Shown here: positions 42,803 through 50,836 of the stretch, piece after piece | Layout: each line of letters begins with the position of its first letter | Position numbering within the stretch: position 1 is the first letter of the stretch | DNA from: JANYJZ01 sp964523395 | GTDB lineage: Bacteria; Bacteroidota; Ignavibacteria; UBA10030; SZUA-254 | Length of the DNA: 64,000 nt | Direction of reading: 5' to 3' | Assembly: GCA_964523395.1 (NCBI GenBank) | Contig: CAZFXS010000011.1 | Span: forward strand, 37,632-101,631 | Translations under genes and position numbers: made by a program | The notes under the pieces: generated by a model | The model's input: the letters and a program-made list of their open reading frames with translations, nothing else | What the model was told of the DNA's origin: nothing | The model's database searches: none

Positions 42803-43282
42803 ATGGCACGGATTTCTGAAATGAACATACTTCTTCAGGCAATCGAGGAAGGGTATTCTAAAAAGGCATGGCATGGGACGAACCTGCGAGGATCAATCCG
42901 CGGACTCACTGCGAAGGAAGCGGCAAAGCGACCGGGCAAAGGCAGGCACAATATCTGGGAGGTTGTTGTGCATTGTGCCTACTGGAAGTATATTGTCCGG
43001 CGCAGAATTCTGAATGAAAAGAAAGGCTCGTTTCCTCTTGAAGGCAGTAATTGGTTCATCCGTCCTCTTAGAAAAGCAGGAGAAAAAGATTGGAGGCAGG
43101 ATATCAAACTCTTGGAAGATATGCATCGATTATTGATTGATGCAGTCAAACAAATTAAGGCGTCCAATTTATCCGATAAGCCCCGCGGCAGTAAAGTGAG
43201 CAACCGCGCAATCATAACCGGTATTGCAATGCATGATGTGTACCATGCGGGACAGATACAGCTGATTAAGAGGATGTTGTAA
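42803..43282 (+). CDS. DinB family protein
   Basis: The 159-residue protein is a four-helix-bundle DinB/YfiT-type protein. Candidate metal-binding histidines are in EVVVHCAYWK near residue 54 and in MHDVYHAGQIQLIKRML at the end, the usual family positions. Members are often thiol-dependent metalloenzymes, such as bacillithiol or mycothiol transferases, or have no known activity. It has no signal peptide. It lies inside a carbohydrate locus without an obvious link to it. Confidence 0.85.
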   Translation: MARISEMNILLQAIEEGYSKKAWHGTNLRGSIRGLTAKEAAKRPGKGRHNIWEVVVHCAYWKYIVRRRILNEKKGSFPLEGSNWFIRPLRKAGEKDWRQDIKLLEDMHRLLIDAVKQIKASNLSDKPRGSKVSNRAIITGIAMHDVYHAGQIQLIKRML

Positions 43283-43366
43283 GACATTGAGTATGTGAGT
43301 AATTGAGATGATGAGATTGTGAGGAGTCTAATGAATCAATGATTCAATGAAGAAATGGAAAATAAT

Positions 43367-46078
43367 ATGAAATTCTATCTTCTCGTTTTTCTTTCCCTTG
43401 TATCTATTTCCTTCTCCCAAACAGAAAAAAATACCGACGGTACTATTCCGGCATTTCCTCTCAACCCAAATGATCTCGAACTCTCCCGGCTTGCCCAACC
43501 GACGCAATATTTCGATAAGATAGGCAGGCGTGCCGGACTTATGGGATACGAAAGCGGAAACTTTGAAATGTGGGTCTGGCCATGGAAGCCGCTGAGGAAT
43601 TTTGAACTGACATTTCTCCTCGGCACTTCCACGCAGCCGATTCTTGCGAAAGATATTGTCCGAACGGTTTCCGTAACACCTGAAGTTACCACGATTACTT
43701 ATACCTACGAGGCATTTACCGTTAAACAGCATATCCTTATCCCGCGCAATGAACCGGGCGCAATTTTATTGCTTGATGTTCACACTACCACTCCATTAAG
43801 TATCATCCCTGGTTTCATACCTGTGATGCAACCGATGTGGCCTGCAGGGATTGGCGGACAATTCAGTTATTGGGATGACAATGCTAACGGTTATGCTATC
43901 TCGGAAGGGCAGTGGCGTGCGATTTTCCTCTGCGGATCTCCGGCAGGAAAACAGATGGCGGCTCCGCCCGCGCATATGTTTGCGGACAATCCGCTGCAGT
44001 TCAGGATTGATGTCAAGCCGGGAGAAACGGACGGCAAGTTCATTCCCATAGTCATTGCAGGTGCATTGCCCGATACCACAACATGGAAAATGAAATTTGA
44101 TTCGGTGAAAACAACTTACACACGTCTCTGGAAAAACGCGGAAAAGTATTACAACGAAAACTATGAATATTATCAGAATCTGAGACGAAGCACAATGCAG
44201 GTGACAACACCTGACAAAGAAATCAACCTCGCATACGAATGGGGAAAAGTCGCGCTTGATAACCTGATGATTGAAAACCCGCGTCTCGGCTATGGCATGG
44301 TTGCCGGCTTCGGACTTTCCGGCGGCGGTGCACGACCCGGATTTGGATGGTTCTTCGGCGGTGACGCGTTTATCAATGTGCTGACAATGAACAGTGTCGG
44401 CATGTTCCAGCAATCACGTGACGCGCTTGCGTTCACGCAAAAGTGGCAGAAGCAAGAAAATTTTCCGGTTAGGAAGAAAAATCCAAACGATCCGCCGAAA
44501 GATGTAGGAAAGATGTCGCATGAACTTTCGCAAAGCGACGGTATCACCGATTGGTGGAACGATTACCATTACGGCTATAATCACGCGGATACATCGCCAT
44601 GGTATCTTGCCGCGATGGGCGATTACGTCCGGACAAGCGGCGATATTGAGTTTCTGAAACAATCCTGGAAATCGGTGAAGCAGGCATATGAGTGGTGCCT
44701 GAGCAAAGATTCGGATGGTGATGGACTGATGGACCTAAAAGGCGCCGGGCTTGGCGCGCTGGAGTTCGGCAAACTTGTCGGCATTTATGCCGATGTCTAT
44801 ACTTGTGGCGTCTTTGTTCAGGGCGTTAAAGAAATGAAATATATGGCTGAGTTGGTTGGTGATACCAAAGCTGCAACTCAGGCAGAGGCGCAATTTAAAA
44901 AAGCTCAGCCGAGATTGGAGAAATTGTTCTGGCTTGAGAAAGAAGGATTCTATGCTTATGGCGCTACTGATAAAGGCGTGCAGGTCAGAGAAAAGACGCC
45001 CTGGTCAGGAGTGGCAATGATGTTTGGTTTGTTGGATGAAGAACGGACATCGAAAAGTATAGAAGCATTTAATTCAGCTGATCTTTGTACAGATTGGGGC
45101 GTGCGGACGCTTTCAAACAAGTCACCATTATTCGAACCGACAAATTATAATTATGGCGCAGTCTGGCCATTTATCTCTTCATTCTTCAACACTGCTCAGT
45201 TCAAGCATCATTATAGTTTGTCGGGATATCAGATTCTGCAAGCGAACATCAAGCACGTTTTTGATCATGGGCTTGGCATTGTCCCCGAAGTTTTTTCTGG
45301 CGAATTGAATGAAAAGCTTGGCGAAGCGTATCATCACCAGGGATTTTCGACGACTGGGTATATGTTGCCGTTGGTGAGAGGGTTGTTGGGGTTAGAAGTG
45401 GATGGAGTCAACAACTTGATTCGAATTTCACCACACATCCCCGAGTTTGCACAATCAGGTATTTCGATCGGCAACATCAAGTCAGGAAGGAACTTCGTTA
45501 ATATTAGTATTGCAAGGAGTCTTGGAAGCGGTAACCATGAACGGAGTCAATCAATTGGTGTTAACAAAAATGGTCCTGATACCATCAGAGTTGAATTCTC
45601 ACCATTTATGGAGTTGGGGTCTGAGGTAAGAGATGTTTTTATACAGTCAAAAATTATGCTTCTTCCAGATACGGATAGGTCACGGTTGCCATATCAGGTA
45701 CTTAATGTTAACCAGGATGTTCATGTAGATACCAAATTTGCTGTTTGGGACTCATACCTCATAACTTTAGAATACAATTCTTATGGACATATTGGTCTTG
45801 CTGGATATAAGTTATTGCGCAATGACAGTCTCGTGAGCTATCGTACCGACCTTGGATCCACGAATAAAGGACTTCGAATTATATCTAAAAGATTAATGGG
45901 AAGGAAAATTTTTCTTACGGTCGAAGGAATGAGCGGAACGACATATGATATAGATTTATTCTTCACAAGTGCATCTTATGAAGGCACAACCAGAGGAAGT
46001 CTCTGGCAGGTAGTAACATTCGATCAAAGACCTAAATCAGAATTCATCCGCAAAGAAATTATTATCGAATTGAAGTGA
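43367..46078 (+). CDS. Secreted (alpha/alpha)6-barrel glycosidase, amylo-1,6-glucosidase-like
   Basis: From the ATG at 43367 the protein has 903 residues and a signal peptide (MKFYLLVFLSLVSISFSQ). An N-terminal beta-sandwich (about 20-270) leads to a helical toroid with GFGWFFGGDAFINVLTMNSVGMF near 330, the region HADTSPWYLAAMGDYVRTSGD near 405, SKDSDGDGLMD near 443 and NYNYGAVWPFISSFF near 593, as in glycogen-debranching and related six-hairpin glycosidases. The C-terminus (about 700-903) is an extra beta region. An ATG at 43355 gives four more residues. Exact GH family unassigned; periplasmic or surface glycan breakdown is likely. Confidence 0.75.
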   Translation: MKFYLLVFLSLVSISFSQTEKNTDGTIPAFPLNPNDLELSRLAQPTQYFDKIGRRAGLMGYESGNFEMWVWPWKPLRNFELTFLLGTSTQPILAKDIVRTVSVTPEVTTITYTYEAFTVKQHILIPRNEPGAILLLDVHTTTPLSIIPGFIPVMQPMWPAGIGGQFSYWDDNANGYAISEGQWRAIFLCGSPAGKQMAAPPAHMFADNPLQFRIDVKPGETDGKFIPIVIAGALPDTTTWKMKFDSVKTTYTRLWKNAEKYYNENYEYYQNLRRSTMQVTTPDKEINLAYEWGKVALDNLMIENPRLGYGMVAGFGLSGGGARPGFGWFFGGDAFINVLTMNSVGMFQQSRDALAFTQKWQKQENFPVRKKNPNDPPKDVGKMSHELSQSDGITDWWNDYHYGYNHADTSPWYLAAMGDYVRTSGDIEFLKQSWKSVKQAYEWCLSKDSDGDGLMDLKGAGLGALEFGKLVGIYADVYTCGVFVQGVKEMKYMAELVGDTKAATQAEAQFKKAQPRLEKLFWLEKEGFYAYGATDKGVQVREKTPWSGVAMMFGLLDEERTSKSIEAFNSADLCTDWGVRTLSNKSPLFEPTNYNYGAVWPFISSFFNTAQFKHHYSLSGYQILQANIKHVFDHGLGIVPEVFSGELNEKLGEAYHHQGFSTTGYMLPLVRGLLGLEVDGVNNLIRISPHIPEFAQSGISIGNIKSGRNFVNISIARSLGSGNHERSQSIGVNKNGPDTIRVEFSPFMELGSEVRDVFIQSKIMLLPDTDRSRLPYQVLNVNQDVHVDTKFAVWDSYLITLEYNSYGHIGLAGYKLLRNDSLVSYRTDLGSTNKGLRIISKRLMGRKIFLTVEGMSGTTYDIDLFFTSASYEGTTRGSLWQVVTFDQRPKSEFIRKEIIIELK

Positions 46079-46260
46079 TACCGATTCATCTATGTCATAC
46101 TGAGCGAAGCGAAGTATCTATATATTTATGGTGAGTAGTAGACGTCGACCCGACGTCGCTTGCTTTGGTATATGGTAAACCCGTGTATAACGACGACTGG
46201 TAGTCGTCTACTACAACATAAGCTCGCAATGACATTAACTGCCAACGTGAAACCTGAAAC
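46079..46260. repeat. Mosaic of dispersed repeats with a 10-bp inverted repeat
   Basis: This gap holds GTCATACTGAGCGAAGCGAA (from about 46094), a sequence that resembles a common dispersed intergenic element, and a converse end CTCGCAATGACATT near 46222. Between them are GTAGTAGACG (46135-46144) and CGTCTACTAC (46205-46214), a perfect 10-bp inverted repeat, with CGACGTCG-type palindromes inside. No gene or terminator T-run is seen. Confidence 0.6.
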
Positions 46261-48576
46261 ATGAGACGTCTCAATCCTCTCACATATCTCTCCCGTCCCG
46301 ACAAATGGTACCTTGGCGGAGGCAACCGCCTGCTCTGGGCGCCGCCGTTTCCTGTGTGGCTTGATTATCCCGGCTTCTGGGATAAAGCGCATTACTACAA
46401 TCTGGAAATTGATCCGGTGTTTACATGGACGATCTTAGATGAGAATGGAGTAGAAATTCCCTTACGGGCAAATAAGAGGAGGTGGGATCCATCGAAACTT
46501 GAAACAAGTTTTGAGATTTGCGGTTTGGGTTTTGAGGATCCCAAATCTCAAAACTCAAAACTCAAAACTTCTCTTCGCTTTTCTGAGGACAAATGCTGTC
46601 TTCCCAACGACGTTCTCGCCTCAGTAGTTACCATTCGAAACAGATCAAATAAAAGACGCAAACTTCATCTCGTTGCCTGGACAATCCAACCAACATATCC
46701 GTCTCAGCAAACTTCATGGCTTAGTGGCGTGGAGTATGAGAATGGGAGAGTTCATTTTACCAAACATATTCAATCTGACGAGAAACCTCACTTTCAATTT
46801 TCCTGTTCGCTGGGTGTAAACCGCAAGGTAACTTCCTATAGCATCAATCTCAGTGAAGGGTCGGTCCTGCAACCGCATTGGAGATTCTCTCCATTTGTTG
46901 AGAAATTCAGCAACGGAAAGCTCCAGAATGAGTTTAAACTTTCCGGCATTAATAACGACGGACTCCTTTATATAGCATTGCACGTCTCCTTAGATATAAA
47001 ACCTAAAAGTGAAGAAAAAGTAAGTGTGCTTTTCTCAGCGGCTCCGTCCAAGGCTGAGTGTACTTCGAACCTGAGTTTTGCCGGACGCCAAAAAGATATT
47101 GTCGAAGTAAGCCGGAAAAGCTGGGAAGATTACTTCTCCGGTGTGCCCTATTTTGAGTGCTCAGACGAGTATATCACCCGATATTATTGGTATCGTTGGT
47201 ATGGTTTAAAGCTTCTCACGACAAATGTCAGCGAAAAGAACTATCAACATCCTTTTGTAAGCGAAGGGATCGGATACTTCCGCGCGCCGATATCGTACAG
47301 TGCCATGTGTCATATGTTGGAAAACCGCTGGATGCACAATCCTGCGCTCGGGCAGGGAAGCCTGCTGACATTTATCAATCATCAAAGGGAGGACGGAGCT
47401 TTTCGTGGTTACATCGATCCGCATCATTATCGTCGCGACCGGCTTGGCGAACCATTTTATCATGCGAACTGGGGAAAAGCACTGCTTGCGCTTGATATAA
47501 TTCACCCAGATAATGATTTCCTTGCTTCGGTGTATGTCGCTTTGGTCCGATATGTCGAATACTTTGATCGAACCCGGGATATGGAGGGAAGTGGTCTCTA
47601 TGACATCCACAACCACTACGAAACTGGCCAGGAATACATGCACCGGTATCTTGCCGTTGACCCTGATGCCGATAAGGATAACTGGGGAGAGGTGTTCCGG
47701 CTGAAAGGTGTGGATGTTACTGTGTATATGTATGAGCTAAAGAAGGCACTTGCAATAATCGCGAAGGGTATTGGTAAATCGAAAGATGAGGAGCTTGTGT
47801 GGAGCAGAGGAGCGGAGGTGATTAAGGACGCAATACTTCAGAACATGTGGGACCCGGTCGAACGAATGTTTTTTGATGTGAATCCGGTAACAGGGCAACG
47901 AACGATGATAAAAGCGGCAACCTGTTTTTACCCGTACATGACTGACATAGTAAATGAGTCTCATATTCCAGGTTTCAAATCTCACCTGCTTAATTCCAAA
48001 GAGTTTTGGACGAATTTTCCTCTCCCTTCATCATCTGTTGATGATGTGTACTTTTCCCCGGAGGCTGAGTGGAAAGGAAAGAGAATGAACTGTCCCTGGA
48101 ATGGCAGGGTCTGGCCGATGACCAATAGTCACATTGCCGAAGCTCTGGGACAGTCGGCAATCCGGTTTGATGATGATGCCCTGCGTAAAAGAACGGCAGA
48201 GTATATTTCCGCATTTATCCGGATGATGTTTTTCGATGGTGATCCGAAACAGCCGAACTGTTTTGAACATTATAATCCTTTGACCGGAACACCCAGCGAA
48301 TACAGAGGAGTGGATGATTACCAGCACTCATGGGTTGTTGACCTGATCATGAAGTATGTGGTGGGAATTCAGGAAAATCATGAGGGGGCATTTCTCCGGC
48401 CTTTCCCGTTCAGGCTTGATTCTATCGTGCTTGATACTGTTGTGATCGCCGGGAAAAGAATGAGGATTGAGAAGAAGAAAAGTGTATGGAACATCCTGAT
48501 TGATGGAAAGAAGTATTATTCGGGAGCAATAAATAAAAAAGGATTGAAACTAGATGCTTTCAGTTTCAATCCTTGA
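46261..48576 (+). CDS. MGH1/GH63-like glycoside hydrolase
   Basis: The 771-residue protein has no signal peptide, so it probably works on imported oligosaccharides in the cytosol. The N-terminal beta region is followed by an (alpha/alpha)6 domain with GIGYFRAPISYSAMCHMLENRWM near 337, DIHNHYETGQEYMHRY near 455, the typical CPWNGRVWPMTNSHIAEAL near 616 and GVDDYQHSWVVDLIMKYV near 680, as in GH63 and mannosylglycerate hydrolase (MGH1)-like enzymes. Residues about 77-104 are encoded by a repeat-like insertion. A hairpin covers the last codons. It ends the carbohydrate locus. Confidence 0.8.
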   Translation: MRRLNPLTYLSRPDKWYLGGGNRLLWAPPFPVWLDYPGFWDKAHYYNLEIDPVFTWTILDENGVEIPLRANKRRWDPSKLETSFEICGLGFEDPKSQNSKLKTSLRFSEDKCCLPNDVLASVVTIRNRSNKRRKLHLVAWTIQPTYPSQQTSWLSGVEYENGRVHFTKHIQSDEKPHFQFSCSLGVNRKVTSYSINLSEGSVLQPHWRFSPFVEKFSNGKLQNEFKLSGINNDGLLYIALHVSLDIKPKSEEKVSVLFSAAPSKAECTSNLSFAGRQKDIVEVSRKSWEDYFSGVPYFECSDEYITRYYWYRWYGLKLLTTNVSEKNYQHPFVSEGIGYFRAPISYSAMCHMLENRWMHNPALGQGSLLTFINHQREDGAFRGYIDPHHYRRDRLGEPFYHANWGKALLALDIIHPDNDFLASVYVALVRYVEYFDRTRDMEGSGLYDIHNHYETGQEYMHRYLAVDPDADKDNWGEVFRLKGVDVTVYMYELKKALAIIAKGIGKSKDEELVWSRGAEVIKDAILQNMWDPVERMFFDVNPVTGQRTMIKAATCFYPYMTDIVNESHIPGFKSHLLNSKEFWTNFPLPSSSVDDVYFSPEAEWKGKRMNCPWNGRVWPMTNSHIAEALGQSAIRFDDDALRKRTAEYISAFIRMMFFDGDPKQPNCFEHYNPLTGTPSEYRGVDDYQHSWVVDLIMKYVVGIQENHEGAFLRPFPFRLDSIVLDTVVIAGKRMRIEKKKSVWNILIDGKKYYSGAINKKGLKLDAFSFNP
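46507..46567. repeat. Inverted repeat plus CTCAAAA period-7 tract inside a gene
   Basis: AGTTTTGAGATTTG (46507-46520) is a perfect 14-bp inverted match to CAAATCTCAAAACT (46542-46555), 21-nt loop, followed by CTCAAAACTCAAAAC period-7 units to about 46567. The whole lies in frame in the GH63-like gene and encodes a hydrophilic stretch including EDPKSQNSKLKTS. Confidence 0.75.
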
Positions 48577-48580
48577 GTTT
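48541..48580 (+). terminator. Hairpin at the end of the GH63-like gene
   Basis: GGATTGAAACT (48541-48551) and AGTTTCAATCC (48562-48572) are a perfect 11-bp inverted repeat with a 10-nt loop, followed by TTGAGTTTGTT. The stem lies within the last coding triplets. It probably ends transcription between this gene and the convergent lipoprotein gene, but the T-run is interrupted. Confidence 0.5.
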
Positions 48581-48594
48581 GTTCACTTTACCGA

Positions 48595-49734
48595 TTAATT
48601 CAAACGCGTTCCTTCCTCGTTGAATACCGCAATGCCATTTGCCGTGCCAATCCAAAGATTTCCCCTCCTGTCAATAATTAATGAGGTTATGATATTGCTC
48701 GGTAATTCTGCGGTAGTGGAGGTCGTAAATGTTGTCCAGGTGGAGCCCTTAAATCTGATCAATCCTTCATTGGTACCGAACCACCGGGTACTGTCGAGAT
48801 CGGTCACCACGGCATTCACACCGGAAGCCGGAATGGTACCGCTCGTGGTTGTGTTATTGTAATGAGTGATGGTGCCGCTGAGAGGGTTGTAGGACGTCAC
48901 CCCGGCGCCAAGCCCAGCATTCTTTGCAAACCAAACGGTGTTGGAACGATCAAATGCAATTGATACAATAGGTCCGGTATTATCCGAAGTAAATTCCAGA
49001 TTAGCCCAATTTTCTATTCCGCTATTGTTAATGGTAAAGAAAAATGTACCGCGGCTGTAGGTACCAAACCATACTGAGTTTGTAAGATTATCGTAGGCGG
49101 AAGAGATAACCTGGTTTGTGGGTATTTGAGGTACGTTTGATGTTGTGTACGTTCTCCATGTTCCTTCATCAGGGATGGTTGTGCTTGGAACGTAGCGGTT
49201 GACTCCCAGCGAACTGGTTACCCAGACATCTCCCACCTGCAAGATATCAGCGGAGATACTTGTAATAAAACCTGAAGAAACACTCGGCGATGAATATGTT
49301 TGCCAAACTTTCGAAGCAGAACCAGAATGATATCTCTTCACCCCGCCGCCATCAAGTCCGAACCAAACGCTCCCATCTATACCAGGCGAAATGGTATTGA
49401 CTTTATAACCTATAGAAGTTCCTCCGGATCCAAAAACTGGGTATGCGAGAGAATCCCTGACAAGTCCCCAGACACTTTGATTAAATGTTGTTGCTCCGCT
49501 GTCGGTGGCAATCCACACTTTTCCGTCCACGCCAATCGCAAATGAGTTAATTTTATTATCAAGAAGTGTTGTGACATCGGGGCGCTTAAACGTCACCCAC
49601 TGAGGACCGGGCGGGGGAGGGGCTAAGGTGTTATCTGCATTTTTACAACCGGCAATCAGCAAAAAAATTACAAGGAAAAAACTAAAAGGGAAGAGCTTTT
49701 TAATAATAACATATCGATTCACAAAATTCTCCAT
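48595..49734 (-). CDS. Lipoprotein with two-component-regulator-type propeller repeats
   Basis: The 379-residue product has a lipoprotein signal with lipobox LIAGC (Cys29 or so) and then seven or so repeats of the form INSFAIGVDGKVWIATDSG, VSIAFDRSNTVWFAKNAG and ITSLIIDRRGNLWIGTANG. These are the blades of the Reg_prop/two-component regulator propeller. It has no kinase or other output domain, so it is a stand-alone envelope propeller, probably a binding or scaffold protein. It is convergent with the GH63-like gene and divergent from the 50-kb operon. Confidence 0.8.
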   Translation of the reverse strand: MENFVNRYVIIKKLFPFSFFLVIFLLIAGCKNADNTLAPPPPGPQWVTFKRPDVTTLLDNKINSFAIGVDGKVWIATDSGATTFNQSVWGLVRDSLAYPVFGSGGTSIGYKVNTISPGIDGSVWFGLDGGGVKRYHSGSASKVWQTYSSPSVSSGFITSISADILQVGDVWVTSSLGVNRYVPSTTIPDEGTWRTYTTSNVPQIPTNQVISSAYDNLTNSVWFGTYSRGTFFFTINNSGIENWANLEFTSDNTGPIVSIAFDRSNTVWFAKNAGLGAGVTSYNPLSGTITHYNNTTTSGTIPASGVNAVVTDLDSTRWFGTNEGLIRFKGSTWTTFTTSTTAELPSNIITSLIIDRRGNLWIGTANGIAVFNEEGTRLN

Positions 49735-50237
49735 AATTGTTTCAAGAAAGCTTACGGCAAGAAATGTAAAGTGTTGCGAAATTAGTCACTGCCGCAAAAA
49801 AGTAAGACACATAAGATACAAAAATTTGCGCAACATTGTGTGCGCTTTATTTGACGGAGTACGAGGATTTGAGTTTAAAGAGGCCTCTTGACTGTATTTT
49901 TATTCTCCTCTTTTCAAACCATTCCTCTTATACCAGCGTCTCTTAAAGTGAGGATTGGACGGTACACCGTTAAAATGTTGGTAAAATTAATAGGAATCTC
50001 ACACTCGAGAGTATTGATTTTCTACAACTTAGATATGATTTAGCCCTAAAGACTAAGATAAAACTTTCTTTATGCTTCTGTATGGATCAGGTTATTCCAT
50101 CAAACAAAAAGGAAATTTTCTTTAATTTTCAATTAAATTAGTAGAAACAAACTTGACACTTTTAAGTTTTTTTGCTATACTCGTTAGCCTTGTTGTACTG
50201 CAGTTATCTTCCTATCCACCACCTAGTTAAGAGACAT
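49735..50237. other. 503-bp divergent intergenic region
   Basis: This is the longest gap in the window. It separates the propeller lipoprotein gene (- strand) from the surface operon (+ strand). It is AT-rich, holds a palindrome AAGAGGCCTCTT at about 49877-49888 and the strong promoter at 50153-50181. A loose TTGACG at 49854-49859 has no convincing -10 box. No tRNA, small RNA fold or credible ORF was seen. Confidence 0.6.
50153..50181 (+). promoter_or_regulatory. Consensus sigma-70 promoter of the surface operon
   Basis: TTGACA at 50153-50158, a 17-bp T-rich spacer and TATACT at 50176-50181 give the best promoter seen in the window. Transcription should begin near 50188, leaving about 50 nt before the ATG at 50238. 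Confidence 0.85.
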
Positions 50238-50816
50238 ATGAAGTTCAAGCTAAATTTCGTTTATTTGCCGGGCTTGGTACTCTGCCTTGCCCTTGTATCA
50301 TTCTTTAACATCAGTTGTCAATACGATTACAGTTCGCCTCTCCCCGGCATTCTCGAAGTCCGTCTCAAGTCCATTTCCAATAACATCACTTTCGATCCAT
50401 TGAATAATTATGTCATCAAGGTTTCGAATGTTGAAGCAATCCGTAATGATGGAGTACGAACGGTAATTTTCGAGGATCTACGTGCAACACAGAGGACAAC
50501 CAATGTTTATAATACCTTGGATGTTCGTGCAAGAGATGGCAATTTGGTGATGGGGCAAACTTATGTTTCCCCGGGATCGTATTCCGGTCTTACGATTAGT
50601 ATTGAAGGGGCAGACGCAGTAATCAGGGATGGTTACAGGATTATTCCCGTTGAATATCCTGAGGGTAACGCTGGAACATTAATCTCCGCAAGCCCCTATG
50701 AAGTGAGAGAGTCTGCAACAACGCTTATTACCGTTGTCGTAAATCTGGACTCGACACTTTTACAGCGCGCAAACACATATCGGTTTCGTCCGTTCTTTTA
50801 CATTTCTCCCAATTAA
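50238..50816 (+). CDS. Small lipoprotein, DUF4382-like
   Basis: From the ATG at 50238 the protein has 192 residues. It begins with a signal of lipoprotein type (LVLCLALVSFFNISC, Cys28 likely lipidated) and continues as a beta-rich domain with PGILEVRLKSI, KVSNVEAIRNDG and YSGLTISIEGADA, which resembles the DUF4382 immunoglobulin-like pattern. The open frame reaches a TTG at 50172, but that codon lies inside the promoter spacer. It is the first gene of the surface operon and lies 20 bp before the next lipoprotein. The function is unknown. Confidence 0.75.
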   Translation: MKFKLNFVYLPGLVLCLALVSFFNISCQYDYSSPLPGILEVRLKSISNNITFDPLNNYVIKVSNVEAIRNDGVRTVIFEDLRATQRTTNVYNTLDVRARDGNLVMGQTYVSPGSYSGLTISIEGADAVIRDGYRIIPVEYPEGNAGTLISASPYEVRESATTLITVVVNLDSTLLQRANTYRFRPFFYISPN

Positions 50817-50836
50817 AAATATTTAGGGATTCTCCA

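Noticed and set aside
48541..48572. GTTTCAATCC phrase resembling the end of some CRISPR repeats
   Set aside because: It occurs as one arm of a single inverted repeat at a gene end; there are no regularly spaced copies and no cas genes in the window.
50172..50237. TTG start of the first surface-operon lipoprotein
   Set aside because: It lies between the -35 and -10 boxes of the promoter at 50153-50181, upstream of the expected transcript start.
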